From contig CM043942.1 of NCBI GenBank assembly GCA_014529385.2, forward strand, positions 19,793,991 to 19,857,990: a DNA stretch of 64,000 nucleotides, read 5' to 3'. The translations under genes were made by a program, and so were the position numbers. This DNA comes from Adiantum capillus-veneris. Taxonomy: Eukaryota > Streptophyta > Polypodiopsida > Polypodiales > Pteridaceae. Of the stretch, positions 47,626-58,891 are shown piece after piece (within the stretch, counting starts at the first letter, position 1; each line of letters opens with the position of its first letter). The notes under the pieces were generated by a model. That model worked only from the letters and a program-made list of their open reading frames with translations. It had not been told where the DNA came from and made no database searches.

Positions 47626-50600
47626 TCAATCAGTCTCCTCATCACTATCTGCATCAACTGCTGAAATAGCACATACACATGGAGCCTTGAAGCGTGAAAG
47701 ATGTTGATGGAAGACGTCTAGATCACTATCTATGCAGAGACAGTGTCTAGACAACTCAACGCAAACATTGACCAAGACACCACATCCAGAAAACATATCA
47801 ACAATGTAGGTATGCTCTGCAGTAAATGTCCGCACAAGCCAGCTAAAAAAAGCAAAAAATATGCGCATTTTTACTTTATGTAACATAGTCCAATAACGCA
47901 TAGTAGGAAGCATATATTCTTACCGAAAGAAGTCAAGGCTACGCTCGGCGGCACCTCGAAGAGCATATCCTCCAATGTACTCTCCGTCGGCGCGCTCCAC
48001 CAGTATTCCGGACTTGGCATCGAAAGAGTTGTTGTCCACGCTCTCTCCATCTCGTCGATCGTAGATAGGACGTTGACCCTTGTGATAAAACAATCCTAGA
48101 AATAGTGTTTCCACCTACAAATTACAATTAGAATGTGATCTAATTGAAGAAAACTACGAGCATGCTTTTCAATCAATAAATAAATTTACTTACTCTCTCA
48201 ATCTCAATGGTCTTTCGCACATAACCATCGGGGATCAAAATAAGGATGGTGTGCATCATTTTGAATCTCATCTCGATGGCATAGCTAGACACAATGCCAA
48301 AGTGATTAGTGGAGCTTAGGGTGATGTACCACCCATTGTTTGCCACATACTTTGAATCTATTACGGCCACTTTCTTACTTAATTTTTGAGAGAATTGATT
48401 CCATGGAGGGACCTGCATAATACGCATTGTTAATTTAATTAAAGTTACAAAACTATCATAGACTGTCCATTGTGGTTTTCAAGGATGCATACCTCGTTCT
48501 CCGAAAAATTTTCAACTTTAAAGTTTGTTGGAAAATCCGCAAACAAAAGAGAGGCCACTTCATTGCTCTTTTCCCCATCAACATGGGCTGAATGAAGAAA
48601 ATCCAAGATCCTGCATACGATCAAATACATGTATTTCAAACATTCACAACACACACCACACATAGTTAGTCTTTCTTTTCACATGTGTTTACCATTTCTC
48701 ATCATCGAGAGAAATTTTGTAAACATCTAGCATGTTGCCAATAACGGTCACATCACCATCTATGGAAGGCACTGCATAATCAGAAAATAAAATATTTCAT
48801 CAAGAATTGTTGAGTAGAAAGAAAGTGACAGCTAGATATCTATACAAGCAAGTTTACCTATGGAGCCTTGAGCACCTTTTTGGTTCTTTTTGGGAGACTT
48901 CTTGGGCTTCTTGGATCTAACAAAATCCAATCGTTTCTTTATAGAGGAGATTGTACTATTGTTTACTCTTTTCGAAGAGGTGGCTTTCTTGGAAGCTGAG
49001 CCAATCTCCTCAATACCATTTTCATTTCTTTCAAGAACGTGCTCTAAAGCAAACAAAAATATATTTTTCTCACAAACATAATCTAAATAGTATGAGCACT
49101 TTAACAATTTTGTAGCTTTTATAAATGCCAAAAATAACCTTTATATAAGTTCCCTTCATCACGTGGGTAGGTGCCTCGAGTGTAATCTAACCACCAAGGG
49201 CAATACTCAATTTCCCAAGCAATCAAACCATAATCTCTCATCCATAGTGGATACATACACTCCTCACAAGAGAGGTCCCTCAAACTTTCAACAGCAATTG
49301 GCAACTTCTCCAACAAAGTTTGATCGTAAAGCTGAATTAGCCATCTACATAAAATGCAGTTAACTTTATTTGAGCTCCTTTCCTAAGTGGCTTATTTATT
49401 ATACAAACTCTAAGTAAAAAATAGAATATCAACCATAAAGATATCAATTGTATTACCTGAATAATACTCTTCTCGAAGATTCCATAAGCTCTGGAATTTT
49501 TTCATCCGACTCTTTTGTGTTGAGCTTACTCCAAAGCTCCACAAAAGCTTTATCAATGTGGTCACTCAATTGGTGATGAAACCATGCTTCAAAGCCCTCC
49601 GGCATTTCTTCAATCATTTTCCCTTTGATCCTCAAGCATTGCTTCAAGATACTTCCCCAATACCACTCTTTATGCAAGTACATTCTAAATTTCATTGCAC
49701 TAATATAACGCTCAAAAGTAACATCATCTACATGGAAATGCATCAAAGAGGGCAATATTTCCTTTTTCCTATAGAGCAAACAATAAACAAACCTTAAATG
49801 CATTGATTCATTTCATGATTTCATGTGTATTTTTTATCCAAAAATTATTACCTCTCTGGTGATATTTTAGAAGTTGCCAAAGAGTGGACCTTGTCTCTTG
49901 TAAGGCCCACTTGATCCTTTTCTCTTATCCAATTGAAGTTAAATAATAAAGAGAAGAACTCCTGGCCATTGGTGGGGTTGGCGATGGCCAACATCTATGT
50001 TGCATTAGCACGAGATCAAATCAAATCAAATTTTCAATCAAATAAATCAAATTCAAATGACATGTCAACTTACAATTTTGTAGAAATTCAAACATAAGCG
50101 GTGAGAAGAGAAAGTGTTTACCTTATAAGCTCTTTCTTTCAATATTTTTTCTACTCTTCCTCGAGCAACCATTTCCTTTTCTGGCAGTGAAATCTAGGGA
50201 TCATTGATCTCTTGCATCTCTTTGATAAGAGACAAGTCAAAGTCTTCCTTTTGTAGAGCAAATGAAAAACAAAGTAAGATTTTACAAAATAATGTCAAGC
50301 TTTAGAAATTACATAAAAAGTGTACTTTAAAGAAAAAAAAATATACCTTCCATATGAGCATTGCTAATAAAAGAGCAGGAGCATTGTACCAACTCCCTTT
50401 AGATGCCTTCTTCTCACAAGCAAGCTCTACCTCTATCCATCGAATCCAATCTTGGGGAAATTCTTTCATTTAAGAATCTTTGCTTGCCATAGCCAGTTTT
50501 TGGAACAAGAAGATCTCCTGCCCAAAATTTGTGCTCACAGTGGTTCTACCAATCCTAAACCTCAATATCTTAAATTAAATGGCAGTAGAATGACATCGAT

Positions 50601-51613
50601 AAAGTAATCGCAATAACTTTCAAAACAAACAAATGTGCCTACTCATTTTGAGAGCGCAAAGCTAGCATAAGCTCCCCCTCTGCACTTCTATCAACATAGA
50701 CAAATTGACACTTCACAGAACAATGTCTCCACTTTATCATTGAAAATTCTACAACAACAAAAAAGAAAATTAGAAAGCATAGAGTAATACAAGTCAATTT
50801 TACATTAAACAAAAAAAGAAATCACTTACGTGTTTTTATTAAGCGCATCCAAGTTTTCAAACGGTGATTACCATCCCAAACGATAAATTTTTTTCCCCTT
50901 AAGTCTTCCCACTCAAGGGGAAGGAAATTATCAAAATCATCGCTTATTTCTCGCCAAATAGGCCCCCATTCATCTTTGTCTAAGTCGGAAACATAATTTT
51001 GATCATGGCTTGGCTTCTTAAATGACACAAGAAATGGAGCTCCAAGCACATTGTATCCAGACATCTCAAACCTTTTCACCAAGCCCTCAGTGCCTGGACC
51101 CACCGCTCTAATGGCTTCATTTTCCATCAATCTGCAGAGAGGAATGTGAGGAGGTTCCCCACCTCTCTTTATAATAAAACCCTCTAAAATCTCCTCCAAT
51201 ATTCGACCATGAACATCCTTTCCAAATATTGTTTGATGATCGGGAGGTTTAGCAACAATTGTTGTTGCTTCAGACACGCTGTGAGCCACCAATTCACCTT
51301 GTGTAGCATGAATATCTATGAACACCTCTTCTTCATGCACATCACTCAATATATCCTTTTCTTCATGCACATCACCCAAAATATCCTCCTTTCTACGGAC
51401 ATTGGAAAAAGCAATGGAATATCTTGCATTGGCCCTATGCCCTGTAGTGCCAGACCTTAATGTGTATCCTACTCCTACAAGCAAAAACCAATAAGAACAC
51501 AACTAGTTTAGTGAGTATGTTGAGACAAAAAAAAAGAACACAAATAGCTTAATGTATTTGAACTTACTTTGAGAGATACCTGTCCTGCCACGTTTAGATG
51601 GTGTACGAGCCAT
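47626..51613 (-). pseudogene. ParB-like domain plus beta-class DNA N4/N6 methyltransferase, 14 exons, two nonsense codons
   Basis: My splice model (all GT-AG), minus strand: 51613-51568, 51474-50830, 50748-50643, 50554-50347, 50247-50122, 49994-49852, 49768-49457, 49344-49139, 49043-48858, 48771-48693, 48610-48493, 48412-48194, 48114-47924, 47842-47626. The phases join without a frameshift over 934 codons (933 residues plus stop). Residues about 125-275 are ParB/Srx-like: PHIPLCRLMENEAIR, GKKFIVWDGNHRLKTW (about 206-221), then VKCQFVYVDRS...ALRSQNE. About 620-650 is a Lys-rich, NLS-like tract (KKRLDFVRSKKPKKSPKK). About 660-933 is a beta-class methyltransferase: VTVIGNMLDVY, LLFADFPTNF (motif IV position), NNGWYITLSS, HTILILIPDGY, then RSLDFFRWLV and IVDMFSGCGVLV (motif I, 875-886) with CIDSD. 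In-frame stops are TAA 50472-50470 (codon 294) and TAG 50196-50194 (codon 353). By analogy with bacterial ParB-methylase fusions it would be a DNA-modifying protein. Confidence 0.8.
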
Positions 51614-51895
51614 AATCTGTCAACCACAAACAACAAAAATCTTCTTAGCAATGAAAATACAAATATAAACTTCTAAATTTTGGCAGCATAATGGCGTAAA
51701 ATGAAAATTAAAAAAAAAACCATTCTCAACTTGCTCATGGCAAGGAAAAATACAAATCCACTTTGACATTTGTATACCTCTTCTCTACAACGACATGTTT
51801 TTACATCATTGTAATTTTTACTGTAAGTGTATTTAGTATGTGTGTATGCAAGTGTGTTGATGTGTGTGAATGCAAGTGTTTATATGTGTAAGAAT
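51614..51895. other. Upstream region of the methyltransferase gene
   Basis: 5' flank and probable UTR/promoter with no clear TATA box. It carries one copy of the direct repeat seen 3' of the gene (51672-51745: TTTTGGCAGCATAATGGCGT, then AAAATGAAAATTAAA and CCATTCTCAACTTGCTC). A TGTGTG-rich stretch at about 51835-51895 abuts the truncated end of the next retroelement. Confidence 0.45.
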
Positions 51896-54403
51896 AGGTT
51901 CTAGCATTGAGAGACTATGACACGCTATACCTTTGATGATATCCCAATCTTCTTTGAAAATCTAGAAGAAGATGTTGATGATTTTCTTGCTGATTTTAGA
52001 ATGGTTTGTTGTATCCTTGGTAAAAGGGATGACATTGAAAAAGGGGATTTTCTATTGCTATGCCGAAGAGGCAATGCTAAGCAATGGTTTTGGAGTATGT
52101 CTTCTGAGATTGAAGATGGGTATACCCAAATTTCCAAAGCTTTCAAGACCAGATTCTCTAAATTTCTAACAACGGAGAAAGCATGGGCTTCATTAGGGAG
52201 ACTTCAACAACATGGTGAAGACTACTATGCTTATGAAGATATTTTTTCTCGTCAATGGGGAGGATGTGGGTTTAGTTCTACATTTCCAGATTATGTAAAA
52301 ATGGAGCAATTCATTTCGGGTTTGTCTCCTTCCTAAAGAATAAGGTTACTTGTAGTGGACCCTCTACCTTTGAAGAAGCGGTCACTATTGCCCGAAGGAA
52401 GTTTCACAAGTACTTCTACATCAAAAATGGTTTCCATCATGCGGCAAGGACCAACCATTATGAAAGTGTTTCTATCAAGGAGTCATCTCCTTTGCCATAC
52501 TTTTCTCCTTCTACTCCGACAAATGTTGAAGAAGTTACTTACATGCCAACTGATTATTCAAGTGCTAAAGTGTGTGGCCAAGATTCAGATGTGGAATCTC
52601 TTTCTTCTACCTTTATCACAAGCATGCAAAAATCGACACAAGATATTTCAAATGGAATTGATGATTCAATAATGGATACATCCAACATTTTGGCGAGGAT
52701 CAATTTCTCATTCGAGCAGACAAAGCTTTTGTGCAACATGACTCTATGGAGAATGAAGACCTTGAAGGTAACAACATCATATTAGTGAAATTGGGAATTC
52801 CCCAATTCCCACTTTCAAAATGAGCTTAAGATTTGACCATATGGCCAAATCTAAGCCAAAGTTTTAAGAGCATGGCTTGGAAGACCTTTTCAACTAATAC
52901 CTTGTAGAAGTCTTTGGTCTTAGAAAATAGTTTGAGATTTGTCCATATGGCCAAATCTTCAAAAAATTGGTGATTCCCAAATTGGCTCTAAAGTCTCAAA
53001 CTCTCTAATATGGTGTTTAACCTTGATCTTATGGAATGTTCTGAGAGTGTATCTTGTCTAAAAGAAGAGAGTGAAGAAGAAGATGAAATCATAGCTGGGG
53101 AGATCATAGACCACATTGATCATAAAGAGATGATTCTGTACATGGAATGCCAACTCCAAAACAAAGTAGAAGAGTGTGAGTTGAATCCATGTGAGGATAA
53201 TCTTCAAGAAGTGTTTGAGGGTGTTGAAAATCATTGGTATGACCCATGTATATTAAGCATGGAGGAACCTATCATGCAAGAAGCCAAAGTTTTCACAAAA
53301 TCAAATAGTAATCCATCAACCTTTGAGGTGGTACAATGTGAGGAGTTACAACCTTGCCAAAGGGGGGGCTTAGAAAGGGATGAAGAACATGGGAGAGTAG
53401 TAAAAGATAAAATCATAAAAGGAAACTATCAAAAGGGTATCATTCTCTCCAATGGTGTTTTAGTGGGTGGATCTTCATTCATGGGACAATCTCTTAGCAA
53501 GAAAATCCAAGCTTTTGAAGCCCCAATCATCTTCACAATGGGTTTCACCTCTTCAAAGTCAACTTCTCCTCTCTTCACATATACCTTTCATCAGGTGCAC
53601 CATATCTTCTTAAGTGGAAGAGGACATGAATACTTGGTGATGAACGGATGTTTCCAAACCTTCTTCATTTGGTTCTTTGGTGTATGGAGGTCGCACATTG
53701 TGATGCTTCGCCTCTTCATCATAGATGAAAAACTTGTTGATTGCTACGTGTGGATATTTCACCAATCAGTACCAAAATCTATTCTATTCCAATGTGTTGG
53801 AAGCAATAGAAACCTTCGTCTATTATCTACTTATGTGGTAAACTATTTGCAATATCTTCCAATAGCAGTTGGAAGCATGGATCAAGCTTTCCTAAATCAT
53901 GAAGGTCATAGAATTTTTGACTTGATGAGCCTACCTAGGTTGAATGAATTTTATGACCTACAGTTCAGGAATTTTCTCATATAACCTCTTGAAGATCGTA
54001 GCAGCTACATCAACTTTACACAGGAGGAACAGCAACCAATATTTTATATCACATTCATAGTGATAGATGCAATGATGGACAACAGTAAAATCTACAAGTT
54101 TCTTCAACTGAAATCAGTAAGTGATTCCATACCATACATCTCTCTTTGGGAAAGATATTTCAAGATCTTTGATCCTGGGGGGTGCTTATGGAAACTTTCT
54201 CAATGGAGGAGATTTACTCAGTCACTTCATTACATCTTGCTATTGGCTCTGAGAGCCTTTCATATCACACAAGGTTTCTTAATCATACAACAAAGGTTCT
54301 TCAAAGATGAGAGCAGACAAAGACAGACGTTACACAATCTACATGTTGTATGATCGGATAAATGGTACATGAATGTACCATTATCTAAGGGGGGGGAGGC
54401 TAA
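51896..54403 (+). mobile_element. Internal region 1 of a gag-only LTR element (5' truncated, with MITE)
   Basis: Homologous to internal region 2 from GGTTCTAGCAT onward. The gag ORF starts at 51917 (MTRYTFDDIPIFFENLEEDV). A 1-bp deletion near 52330 stops it at SGLSPS, whereas copy 2 continues FSPFLKTKV. It resumes with the 245-bp MITE at 52773-53017 and ORF 53010-53984, then 54060-54353. It ends with the purine tract AAGGGGGGGGAGG (54387-54399). No protease, RT or integrase is present. The 5' LTR is missing. Confidence 0.8.
52773..53017. mobile_element. 245-bp MITE inserted in copy 1
   Basis: Left end AACATCATATTAG. The right end read on the minus strand is AACACCATATTAG (12 of 13 match, continuing to about 14 of 16). 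TAAC flanks both ends (52769-52772 and 53018-53021), while the homologous site in copy 2 (about 57505) has a single TAAC with no insert. TSD is therefore TAAC, or TAA within it. Two nearly perfect 24-bp palindromes (AGATTTG-CC-ATATGG-CC-AAATCT type) lie inside at 52829-52852 and 52935-52958. No ORF. Confidence 0.85.
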
Positions 54404-56337
54404 TGATAGCCGTTTTTTGGCTTTCCATAATTGTCATAGTGAGCTACCTCACCCTACCAAAATCACCCAAACACTAAGGCTATCCCTACCATTTCACTGT
54501 ACATAGGCGTGTGTGAGTTAGGGGACTTTTTCCATATTTTCTTAAAAACCCTCAATTAGCTAGTCACTGGGGTAGTTGAGCCAAAATAAATAAATAAAAA
54601 TAAATATATTATGGCCCATTTGTCTGTAACTATTGCATTGTATATATGGCCTAAATATAGGGATTTTTATAATTATTCTGGTATTTTATTTAAATATTTA
54701 TACTTAGGTGTGTGTTTTATTAATCCTGTGTATGCCTTCTTTCAGCCTCTTATACCGTAAGTATATATTTGCCAATGTGTACATACTCTAACCTCATATT
54801 TTTTTTTTATACAAATCACCTCCACATTTTCACTCGCACGCTTGTGAAAACCAAAAATTGATGTCTACTCCCTTAGTCACGTTTATTATATTATTTACTT
54901 GCATACCTTTTCCTCTTTCACCCAAAATAATATAAAGAGAGACCATATCATATGATTCCAATATCTTTCCATATCCATAATTACTTCATATTTTTAAATT
55001 ATGTTTACTCATTCTTCTAACACCATGTGCTCATTGAGCTAAAATCCATGAATAGTCCATACACTAGTCCCACCATGTATATATTTCTTTATTCACCAAT
55101 AATCCTCCTCCATGCATGTGTAAAGGGCAATTTGGATGCTTTGTATTATGATATCACAAAGGAGGGGCTCACTCTTGGATGCATTGTAAAAATTCAACAA
55201 GGAGGGGGCCACTAAAAGACTTTTGCAAGCATAAAAACTAGGCTTTTTGGTGAGATTTTTGGCACCCATCTCCACTCTGAATTTGGAGCGATGGTCAAAA
55301 GAGAAAATGTGGACCAGAAGCTGAACAATCTACTTTCACTTTATCTACCATCAATAATGCTCTCTTTTGAGCCCACATCCATGACTCAAGCAGACAAAGA
55401 AGGCCCGCAATGTTTTGATATTCAGAAAAAATCATAATCCTGATTTGTTAGCTTGTAAATTAGGATTTTTAATAATCTTAATAAGGGGTCTCCAACCTAT
55501 AAATAGACCCCTCTCCTTCTTGAAAAACAACCCCAATATCTCACATAGCACCACAACACTCTATGCGTGAGGAGAGACTTAGGTGTAGCAACCACTTTGT
55601 GAGCCTCACTCTTGGTGTGAGAGAAGCTTTCAAGCTACACATTGCAAGTGAGAGAGCGTGAGTTCAATATCTCAAAACCACTCTTGTATATGTTCCTCCA
55701 TCATCAATAAATTGAGGTTTTGTGCATCAAAGGCATGATTCAACGTTCAAATCTTCGTCCATCCACTTGTACGATACGGTTTAGTGAATTCAAGGTGACT
55801 TGTGTACTTTGAGTTTTATCGTTGATCTTGTTTTAGAAAGTGTTTTAGTGTGTTTTCATTGCCAATTTTGTGTCCATTGTAAGAGGATATTGTGGTGTGA
55901 GGTCTCCCACACCCTAAGACAGTGTGTGTGTGTTGGCAATGTTTAGCATTCACTAAGCATTGAGTGAGTTTTGTACAAGCTCTACGATAGAAACATAACG
56001 AACCATCTCCATTTGCAAGTCACAAATAAGGTATTACACAAGATCCATTCCTCTCTCTCTTCCCTTTGTTTTAGCTCTCTCTGGCCCATTTTATGTGAGT
56101 CTTGGTGTGAGATTGCTTGTGTGTATTTTGTGGCGCATCCTCTTGGTTGTGCCAAAATATCTGTTGCGTCCTAGTTCGCATACCATAACTAGGTGGTGCC
56201 CCTTCATTTGTTTGGCTGTGGGTTTGTTTTTGTTGTTTCTTGCTTGTGGTTGCCCCAGCCCCAATTGAGCAGCACGCGAGCCTTGAGAGGTGTTTAGAGG
56301 TCGCCTCTCTTGTTGCCCGCCGCCCTGGACCGCCTCA
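54404..56337 (+). mobile_element. LTR shared between internal regions 1 and 2
   Basis: Starts TGATAGCC four bases after the purine tract and ends GCCTCA. TATA box TATAAATA at 55498-55505 in the context ACCTATAAATAGACCCC; AATAAA at about 55706. 1934 bp, nearly identical to the LTR at 58892-61540 except for a 719-bp segment present only there. The ORF 56091-56465 crosses its end and is chance. Confidence 0.85.
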
Positions 56338-56651
56338 AAATTGGTGCCCTCACTGAGGAATGACTTTGTGCTTATTGTTGTTGTATTGCATGAATGCTTG
56401 AATTTTCGCATAATCAAGTAGATTATATGAATCATGAAAACTTGTATGACCGAGTTTAATTTCAAGGCAACAAAATTTGATCTAGAATATGGTTTGGATT
56501 AGCATAACATAAGAAAGGAAAAAAAAAATTTCACATAAGAGTGTAGAATTCATGTTGAAAGACCTTTCAAAACTTTGTGTAGTTAGTTGATGTCATGAGA
56601 GAAAATGATTGTTTGGAACTAATCTTTGTGTGGTTCTAGCATGGAGAGACT
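56338..56651 (+). other. Primer site and leader of copy 2
   Basis: Directly after the LTR, TTGGTGCCCTCACTGAGG begins at 56341. TGGTGCC followed by further complement is the usual position of a PBS, but I cannot name the tRNA. The remainder is a non-coding leader before the ATG at 56652. Confidence 0.5.
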
Positions 56652-58472
56652 ATGACACGCTATACCTTTGATGATATCCCAATCTTCTTTGAAAATCTAG
56701 AAGAAGATGTTGATGATTTTCTTGCTGATTTTAGAATGGTTTGTCGTATCCTTGCTAAAAGGGATGACATTGAAAAAGGGGATTTTCTATTGCTATGCCT
56801 AAGAGGCAATGCTGAGCAATGGTTTTGGAGTATGTCTTCTGAGATTGCAGATGGGTATACCCAAATTTCCAAAGCTTTCAAGACAAGATTCTCTAAATTT
56901 CCAACAACGGAGAACGCATGGGCTTCATTACGGAGACTTCAACAACATGGTGAATACTACTATGCTTATGAGGATACTTTTTCTCGTCAATGGGGAGGAT
57001 GTGGGTTTAGTTCTACAGTTCCAGATTATGTAAAAATGGAGCAATTTATTTCGGGTTTTTCTCCTTTCCTAAAGACTAAGGTTACTTGTAGTGGACTCTC
57101 TACCTTTGAAGAAGCGGTCACTACTGCCCGAAGGAAGTTTCACAAGTACTTCTACATCAAAAATGGTTTCCATTATGCTGGAAGAACCAACCATTATGAA
57201 AGTGTTTCTATCAAGGAGTCATCTCCTTTGCCATACTTGTCTCCTTCTACTCCGAAAAATGTTGAAGAAGTTACTTACATGCCAACTGATTATTCAAGTG
57301 CTAAAGTGTGTGACCAAGATTCAGATGTGGAATCTCTTTCTTCTACCTTTATCACAAGCATGAAAAAATCGACACAAGATATCTCAAATGGCATTGATGA
57401 TTCAATAATAGATACATCCAACCGTTTGGGGGAGGATCAATTTTTAGTTCGAGCAGACGATGCTTTTGTGCAACATGACTCTATGGAGAATGAAGACCTT
57501 GAAGGTAACCTTCATCTTATGGAATGTTCTGAGAGTGTATCTTGTCTAACAGAAGAGAGTGAAGAAGAAGATGAAATCATAGCTGGGGAGATCATAGACC
57601 ACATTGATCATAAAGAGATGATTCTGTACATGGAATGCCAACTCCAAAACAAAGTAGAAGAGTGTGAGTTGAATCCATGTGAGGATAATCTTCAAGAAGT
57701 GTTTGAGGGTGTTGAAAATCATTGGTATGACCCATGTATATTAAGCATGGAGGAACCTATCATGCAAGAAGCCAAAGTTTTCACAAAATCAAATAGTAAT
57801 CCATCAACCTTTGAGGTGGTACAATGTGAGGAGTTACAACCTTGCCAAAGGGGGGGCTTAGAAAGGGATGAAGAACATGGGAGAGTAGTAAAAGATAAAA
57901 TCATAAAAGGAAACTATCAAAAGGGTATCATTCTCTCCAATGGTGTTTTAGTGGGTGGATCTTCATTCATGGGACAATCTCTTAGCAAGAAAATCCAAGC
58001 TTTTGAAGTCCCAATCATCTTCACAATGGGTTTCACCTCTTCAAAGTCAACTTCTCCTCTCTTCACATATACCTTTCATCGGGTGCACCATATCTTCTTA
58101 AGTGGAAGAGGACATGAATACTTGGTGATGAACGGATGTTTCCAAACCTTCTTCATTTGGTTCTTTGGTGTATGGAGGTCGCACATTGTGATGCTTCGCC
58201 TCTTCATCATAGATGAAAAACTTGTTGATTGCTACGTGTGGATATTTCACCAATCAGTACCAAAATCTATTCTATTCCAATGTGTTGGAAGCAATAGAAA
58301 CCTTCGTCTATTATCTACTTATGTGGTAAACTATTTGCAATATCTTCCAATAGCAGTTGGAAGCATGGATCAAGCTTTCCTAAATCATGAAGGTCATAGA
58401 ATTTTTGACTTGATGAACCTACCTAGGTTGAATGAATTTTATGAGCTACAGTTCAGGAATTTGCTCATATAA
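56652..58472 (+). CDS. Gag-like protein of a non-autonomous LTR element, 606 codons, intact
   Basis: One open frame. Residues about 1-180 look like retrotransposon Gag: FFENLEEDVDDFLADFRMVCRIL, LLLCLRGNAEQWFWSMSSEIADGYTQISKAFKTRFSKF (W-F-W, F...RF), then SFRR/AYEDTFSRQW and KMEQFISGFSPFLKTKV. The middle part is acidic and Ser/Thr-rich. The C-terminal part (about 430-606) is unusual: aromatic and hydrophobic (CFQTFFIWFFGVWRSHIVMLRLFII), not known to me. A second ORF (58548-58841) follows with further similar sequence. No zinc knuckle, protease or RT was found, so this fits the TR-GAG type of non-autonomous elements. It uses LTRs at both sides. Confidence 0.75.
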   Translation: MTRYTFDDIPIFFENLEEDVDDFLADFRMVCRILAKRDDIEKGDFLLLCLRGNAEQWFWSMSSEIADGYTQISKAFKTRFSKFPTTENAWASLRRLQQHGEYYYAYEDTFSRQWGGCGFSSTVPDYVKMEQFISGFSPFLKTKVTCSGLSTFEEAVTTARRKFHKYFYIKNGFHYAGRTNHYESVSIKESSPLPYLSPSTPKNVEEVTYMPTDYSSAKVCDQDSDVESLSSTFITSMKKSTQDISNGIDDSIIDTSNRLGEDQFLVRADDAFVQHDSMENEDLEGNLHLMECSESVSCLTEESEEEDEIIAGEIIDHIDHKEMILYMECQLQNKVEECELNPCEDNLQEVFEGVENHWYDPCILSMEEPIMQEAKVFTKSNSNPSTFEVVQCEELQPCQRGGLERDEEHGRVVKDKIIKGNYQKGIILSNGVLVGGSSFMGQSLSKKIQAFEVPIIFTMGFTSSKSTSPLFTYTFHRVHHIFLSGRGHEYLVMNGCFQTFFIWFFGVWRSHIVMLRLFIIDEKLVDCYVWIFHQSVPKSILFQCVGSNRNLRLLSTYVVNYLQYLPIAVGSMDQAFLNHEGHRIFDLMNLPRLNEFYELQFRNLLI

Positions 58473-58547
58473 CCTCTTGAAGATCGTAGCAGCTACATCA
58501 ACTTTACACAGGAGGAAGAGCAACCAATATTTTATATCACATTCATA

Positions 58548-58841
58548 GTGATAGATGCAATGATGGACAACAGTAAAATCTACAAGTTTCTTCAACTGAA
58601 ATCAGTAAGTGATTCCATACCATACATCTCTCTTTGGGAAAGATATTTCAAGATCTTTGATCCTGGGGGGTGCTTATGGAAACTTTCTCAATGGAGGAGA
58701 TTTACTCAGTCACTTCATTACATCTTGCTATTGGCTCTGAGAACCTTTCATATCACACAAGGTTTCTTAATCATACAACAAAGGTTCTTCAAAGATGAGA
58801 GCAGACAAAGACAGACGTTACACAATCTACATGTTGTATGA
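58548..58841 (+). CDS. Second small ORF of the gag-only element, conserved in both copies
   Basis: 97 codons, MIDAMMDNSKIYKFLQLKSV, with only one residue differing from the copy at 54060-54353. It lies between the Gag stop and the purine tract (58875-58887). Hydrophobic, with SLHYILLLALRTFHITQGFLII. Function unknown. Conservation between copies may simply reflect recent duplication. Confidence 0.4.
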   Translation: MIDAMMDNSKIYKFLQLKSVSDSIPYISLWERYFKIFDPGGCLWKLSQWRRFTQSLHYILLLALRTFHITQGFLIIQQRFFKDESRQRQTLHNLHVV

Positions 58842-58891
58842 TCGGATAAATGGTACATGAATGTACCATTATCTAAGGGGGGGGAGGCTAA

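Noticed and set aside
47920-49803. ORFs starting with Met inside introns of the methyltransferase gene
   Set aside because: Reading from the splice acceptors gives continuous phases across the exons; the Met starts are chance extensions into intron sequence.
51917-52336. The 139-residue ORF of copy 1 as a separate protein
   Set aside because: Comparison with copy 2 shows a 1-bp deletion; it is a truncated version of the 606-codon ORF.
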